From Granulosicoccus antarcticus IMCC3135 (GTDB taxonomy: Bacteria; Pseudomonadota; Gammaproteobacteria; Granulosicoccales; Granulosicoccaceae): a stretch of DNA of 64,000 nucleotides. Position 1 is the stretch's first letter. Each line of letters starts with the position of its first letter. Made by a program: the position numbers and the translations under genes. The stretch is from the NCBI RefSeq assembly GCF_002215215.1, contig NZ_CP018632.1, positions 6,072,501-6,136,500 on the forward strand, in the 5' to 3' direction. Positions 61,155 through 64,000 of this stretch are shown piece after piece. Under the pieces are notes generated by a model. The model was not told the DNA's origin and made no database searches. It saw only the letters and a program-made list of their open reading frames with translations.

Positions 61155-62228
61155 TTATGAACGCTGCCTGTACATGGCGCCCTGCATCAGATTGGCGTAT
61201 TCAATGGCAGGTTTCAGGAACGCATCGTAACTATCCATGACTTTCTTGAAGCCTGCATTTTCTCCTGCCAGCTTGTTGATGACATCACTCGAGGCTACGC
61301 GCAACGCCGCGACAACATCATCTGGAAACTCCAGAAATTCCACACCTTCTTCGCGCAGCTGGCCCAGTGCCTGAGTATTGAAGTAGTCGAACTGCGCCAG
61401 AGTCTCTGCCGAAGTTGCTTCTGCCGCATTGGCAACAATCGCCTGCAGGTCCGCAGGCAGCTCATCAAAGGCATCCTGATTCACGACGATGGACAGCGCT
61501 GCACCCGGCTCATGAAAGGCTGGCACGTAGCAGATCTTGGCAACCTTGTACAAGCCGAAAGCCTGATCCAGCAATGGCCCTACCCACTCAGCAGCATCGA
61601 TTGCTCCTGATTTGAAAGCCGGAAAGATTTCAGGAGGCGGCAGCAATACTGCATTCACGCCCAGGGCACGCATCGCCTCTCCACCAAGACCGGCAATCCG
61701 CATGTTAAGGCCCTTGAGATCATCGACTGAATTGATCGGCTTGCTGAACCAGCCACCACTCTGAGTACCACTGTTTCCCGAATAGAAAGGCTTCAGGCCT
61801 CGTTCGGCGTACACCTCGTCCCACAATTCCTGTCCACCACCGTAGCGTAACCAGGCTGCATGCTCGGTTGCAGACATACCAAAAGGGACGGTGCTGAAAA
61901 AGTGCAGTGCCGGGTTCTTGCCTGCCGCATAGTACGGTGTTGAATGTCCAATCTCGGCAGTGCCCTGCTGAACGGCATCTTCAACGGCAAACGGTGGCAC
62001 CAGCTCACCACTGGAAAAGATCTTGAACGTCAATCTGCCATCTGACATGGCAGCCACACGTTCGGCAAAACTGACCACATTGGTGCCGATCCCCGGAGCC
62101 TTGGCCGGAAAACTGGTGGGCAATTTCCATTCGATCTTGCCTTGGGCAATAGCCGGAGCACCGGTAATAAGCGCAGTCGATGCTGCCGCACCGGCGATGC
62201 TGGACTTGACGAAGTCACGACGTTTCAT
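61155..62228 (-). CDS. TRAP transporter substrate-binding protein, TakP-like (2-oxo/monocarboxylate type)
   Basis: 357 residues. The N-terminus has a twin-arginine-style motif (MKRRDFVKSSIAGAAAS) with a hydrophobic region ending in APAIAQG. The mature part has WKLPTSFPAKAPGIGTN, GTAEIGHSTPYYAAGKNPALHFFSTVPFGM by position ~90-120, the ligand arginine in LNMRIAGLGGEAM, and IDAAEWVGPLLDQAFGLYK. The last of these is typical of TakP-family proteins binding 2-oxo acids or lactate. The gene order permeases, binding protein, ligase is unusual for TRAP operons, where the binding protein usually comes first. Confidence 0.9.
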   Translation of the reverse strand: MKRRDFVKSSIAGAAASTALITGAPAIAQGKIEWKLPTSFPAKAPGIGTNVVSFAERVAAMSDGRLTFKIFSSGELVPPFAVEDAVQQGTAEIGHSTPYYAAGKNPALHFFSTVPFGMSATEHAAWLRYGGGQELWDEVYAERGLKPFYSGNSGTQSGGWFSKPINSVDDLKGLNMRIAGLGGEAMRALGVNAVLLPPPEIFPAFKSGAIDAAEWVGPLLDQAFGLYKVAKICYVPAFHEPGAALSIVVNQDAFDELPADLQAIVANAAEATSAETLAQFDYFNTQALGQLREEGVEFLEFPDDVVAALRVASSDVINKLAGENAGFKKVMDSYDAFLKPAIEYANLMQGAMYRQRS

Positions 62229-62280
62229 GGGAAGATCCTCTATGGTTTCAAGCCAACGATAAATCGTTGATATCCATTTT

Positions 62281-63873
62281 TCATATCAATAGCGCCGGCA
62301 GCCAGGTTGCCAGCTGCGGGAATAGCGCCACCAAGCATAGCGCAAGCAATTGCAGCACAACAAATGGAATAACGGCCCTGTAGATGCCTAGTGTACTAAG
62401 AGAAGGCGGCGCCACCGAACGAAAATAGAAAAGTGCGAACCCGAACGGTGGAGTCAGGAACGAGGTTTGCAGATTCAGAGCCAGTAAAATGGCTATCCAC
62501 ACCGGATCGAAATCGCTGGCCAACAGGATAGGACCGACTATCGGTACCACGATGAAGATGATTTCGACAAACTCAAGTACGAATCCGAGCAGAAAAACGA
62601 CCAGCATGACCACCAGCAGCGTGCCCCACTGCCCCCCGGGCAAGTCACTAAGCAGGTGTTCGATCAGTTCATCGCCGCCAAAGCCACGAAAGACCAGCGA
62701 CAACATGGACGCACCGATGATGATGCCGAACACCATGGCAGACACCAGTGTGGTTTCCCGCAGCACGGCCTGCAATACCTGATGCCTCCAGAGCACGACA
62801 CAGGAGGCCACCAGCCCCACCGCGCTCAGTATCACCACACCGCTAGCCAGGGTCAGGCCCATCTCATGATGGCGGATACCGCCCGGCAGAATGAAGTTCA
62901 TGACCAGCAGAAACACCAGTGCGAGCACGGCAAGCAGATTCAGGCGACTGATAACACGTGTATTTGCCACATGACTGGCGGCCAGTAGCAAAGCACCCGC
63001 AGCACCAATGGATGCCGCCTCGGTCGGGGTGGCAACACCACCCAGAATCGAGCCCAGCACCGAGAGAATAAGCAGCAGTGGCGGCATAAAAATCTGCAAC
63101 ACAGAAAGCCATGTCAATTGTTCCGGAAGCGCTACCTCATCGACAGTCTCCTCTGACCCAGCCGGCTGCTTGAGCGGCATGACAGGGCCATTGCGACGGC
63201 TCCAGAATTTGAGAAACACCGCCACATAGACCGCGTACAGACTGACTAGCAGCAGGCCCGGGATTAGTGCCCCGGCAAACAGATCTGCAACCGACACCGG
63301 CTCTGGAGCAAAATTGCCAGCCGCATGCTGAGCTTCAAGGTAGGTGTTTGAAATCTGATCACCCAGCAGAATAAGCACCACCGAAGGCGGAATGATCTGC
63401 CCCAATGTGCCAGAGGCGCAAACCAGCCCGCTGGACAGCTGAATTGGTAAACCCGCCCGCGTCATGGCCGGCAAACTGATGAGTCCCAGCATGACAATGG
63501 TGGCACCGATGATACCGGTAGAGGCCGCAATCAGTGCACTGACAACCAGCACCGAGAACGCCAGACTGCGTGCAGAGCCGCCCAATAAGCGAGCCATCAC
63601 CAGCAGCATGCGCTCAGCTGTACGCGAGCGCTCCAGCAACACGCCCATGGCGATGAAAAGTGGTACTGCAATCAGCAGCGTATTGCCCGTCAGACCAAAT
63701 ACACGCTGTGGAAACGCCTGCAGATAGCTCAGATCAAAAGCACCCAGCAACGAGCCCAGAAATCCGATGATCAATGGCACACCCAGCAGCACCAGCATGA
63801 CCGGCACACCTGAGAGGATGCCTGCCAGCAAGCCCAGGAACAATATGATGATAAAAACAGTGGAGATATCCAT
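62281..63873 (-). CDS. TRAP transporter large permease, DctM family (extended)
   Basis: 530 residues with more than the twelve usual transmembrane segments. GVPVMLVLLGVPLIIGFLGSLLGAF, VPLFIAMGVLLERSRTAERML and CASGTLGQIIPPSVVLILLGDQI are DctM signatures. A ~90-residue insert (about 215-340) with extra hydrophobic segments is usual for the TakM-like subgroup and explains the length. Its start overlaps the stop of the small permease gene (TGATG). Confidence 0.93.
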   Translation of the reverse strand: MDISTVFIIILFLGLLAGILSGVPVMLVLLGVPLIIGFLGSLLGAFDLSYLQAFPQRVFGLTGNTLLIAVPLFIAMGVLLERSRTAERMLLVMARLLGGSARSLAFSVLVVSALIAASTGIIGATIVMLGLISLPAMTRAGLPIQLSSGLVCASGTLGQIIPPSVVLILLGDQISNTYLEAQHAAGNFAPEPVSVADLFAGALIPGLLLVSLYAVYVAVFLKFWSRRNGPVMPLKQPAGSEETVDEVALPEQLTWLSVLQIFMPPLLLILSVLGSILGGVATPTEAASIGAAGALLLAASHVANTRVISRLNLLAVLALVFLLVMNFILPGGIRHHEMGLTLASGVVILSAVGLVASCVVLWRHQVLQAVLRETTLVSAMVFGIIIGASMLSLVFRGFGGDELIEHLLSDLPGGQWGTLLVVMLVVFLLGFVLEFVEIIFIVVPIVGPILLASDFDPVWIAILLALNLQTSFLTPPFGFALFYFRSVAPPSLSTLGIYRAVIPFVVLQLLALCLVALFPQLATWLPALLI

Positions 63874-64000
63874 CAGTGGGCTCGTCGCAGCAAGATGGAA
63901 TTAATGCCCTGCAGAATCATCAATACGCAGCTCAGCGGGAAAAGTGTCTTGATTAGATAGACGCCGCCCAGTCCACCGGTTTCCCGGGAGCCTTCACGGA
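63873..64000 (-). CDS. TRAP transporter small permease, 5' end outside window
   Basis: Only the last ~42 codons are in the window; they read REGSRETGGLGGVYLIKTL followed by FPLSCVLMILQGINSILLRR and a TGA at 63873-63875. The Gly-Gly-Leu turn followed by a helix and a basic end is the C-terminus of DctQ-type small permeases of the TakQ group. The stop overlaps the start of the large permease gene, so they are translationally coupled. Confidence 0.85.
   Translation of the reverse strand, partial: REGSRETGGLGGVYLIKTLFPLSCVLMILQGINSILLRRAH

Overview
This 64 kb window is chromosomal DNA of a free-living, probably marine gammaproteobacterium. The signs are moderate GC content, standard gammaproteobacterial housekeeping genes (glmS, upp, ettA, dusC-type, slyD-type, fkpA-type), many uptake systems for organic acids, peptides and urea (two TRAP systems, a Dpp/Opp-type ABC, urtABCDE), choline dehydrogenase, and algal-polysaccharide functions (GH16 glucanase, mannonate dehydratase). 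The mix recalls Granulosicoccus-like, alga-associated bacteria, but that is inference from gene content only. No tRNA, rRNA, CRISPR array, prophage or plasmid origin was recognised.

Layout. 1-7 kb: a GH16 secreted glycosidase cut by the window edge (minus strand, twin repeats before the catalytic domain), a PAS-GGDEF-EAL c-di-GMP protein, then thiolase, HCCA-isomerase-like and LiuC-type hydratase genes of acyl-CoA catabolism. 7-11 kb: an AT-rich island with two unrecognised membrane proteins and a sodium:alanine symporter (AGCS). Its right edge is a graveyard with an ISL3-type transposase remnant fused to a frameshifted fragment of a second AGCS gene. 11-16 kb: histidine kinase plus CheY-like regulator, then a vWA lipoprotein / ECF sigma / membrane-anchored partner operon. 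16-19 kb: HAD phosphatase, GntR regulator and divergent uxuA. 19-28 kb: esterase with a GlyGly-CTERM-like tail, M48 protease, SlyD, DUF6279 lipoprotein, Dus, CvfB-like, YlqF-like GTPase, a small lipoprotein and an FKBP. 28-36 kb: betA, upp, ettA, sbmA, gamma carbonic anhydrase, a HAMP-like membrane protein and a Vat/CatB-type acetyltransferase. 36-46 kb: a C4-dicarboxylate-type TRAP operon, then a peptide ABC operon with an amidase upstream. 46-53 kb: adenylate cyclase, DMT permease, alkB with a translationally coupled secreted protein, a small orphan gene and glmS. 53-59 kb: urtABCDE behind a convincing NtrC site and a sigma-54-like promoter. 59-64 kb: an ADP-forming acyl-CoA synthetase following a TakP-like TRAP transporter.

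How the genes fit together. Most of the window is scavenging of dissolved organic nitrogen and carbon: urea, peptides or amides (ABC plus amidase), C4-dicarboxylates, 2-oxo or related acids (TRAP plus CoA ligase), choline, alanine/glycine and uronic-acid products. It is interleaved with signalling genes. Intergenic hairpins recur. GC-rich hairpins separate the binding-protein gene from the permease gene in both the dct and urt operons. Several convergent gene pairs meet at strong hairpins without a U-tract. One 21-bp palindromic element occurs twice, each time supplying the last two bases of a gene's stop codon.

I did not find an unmistakable new system. The items most worth a second look are the AT-rich island with its paralogous AGCS relic, the repeated palindrome, the hairpin overlapping a Shine-Dalgarno sequence before a small lipoprotein gene, and the sorting tail on the esterase.
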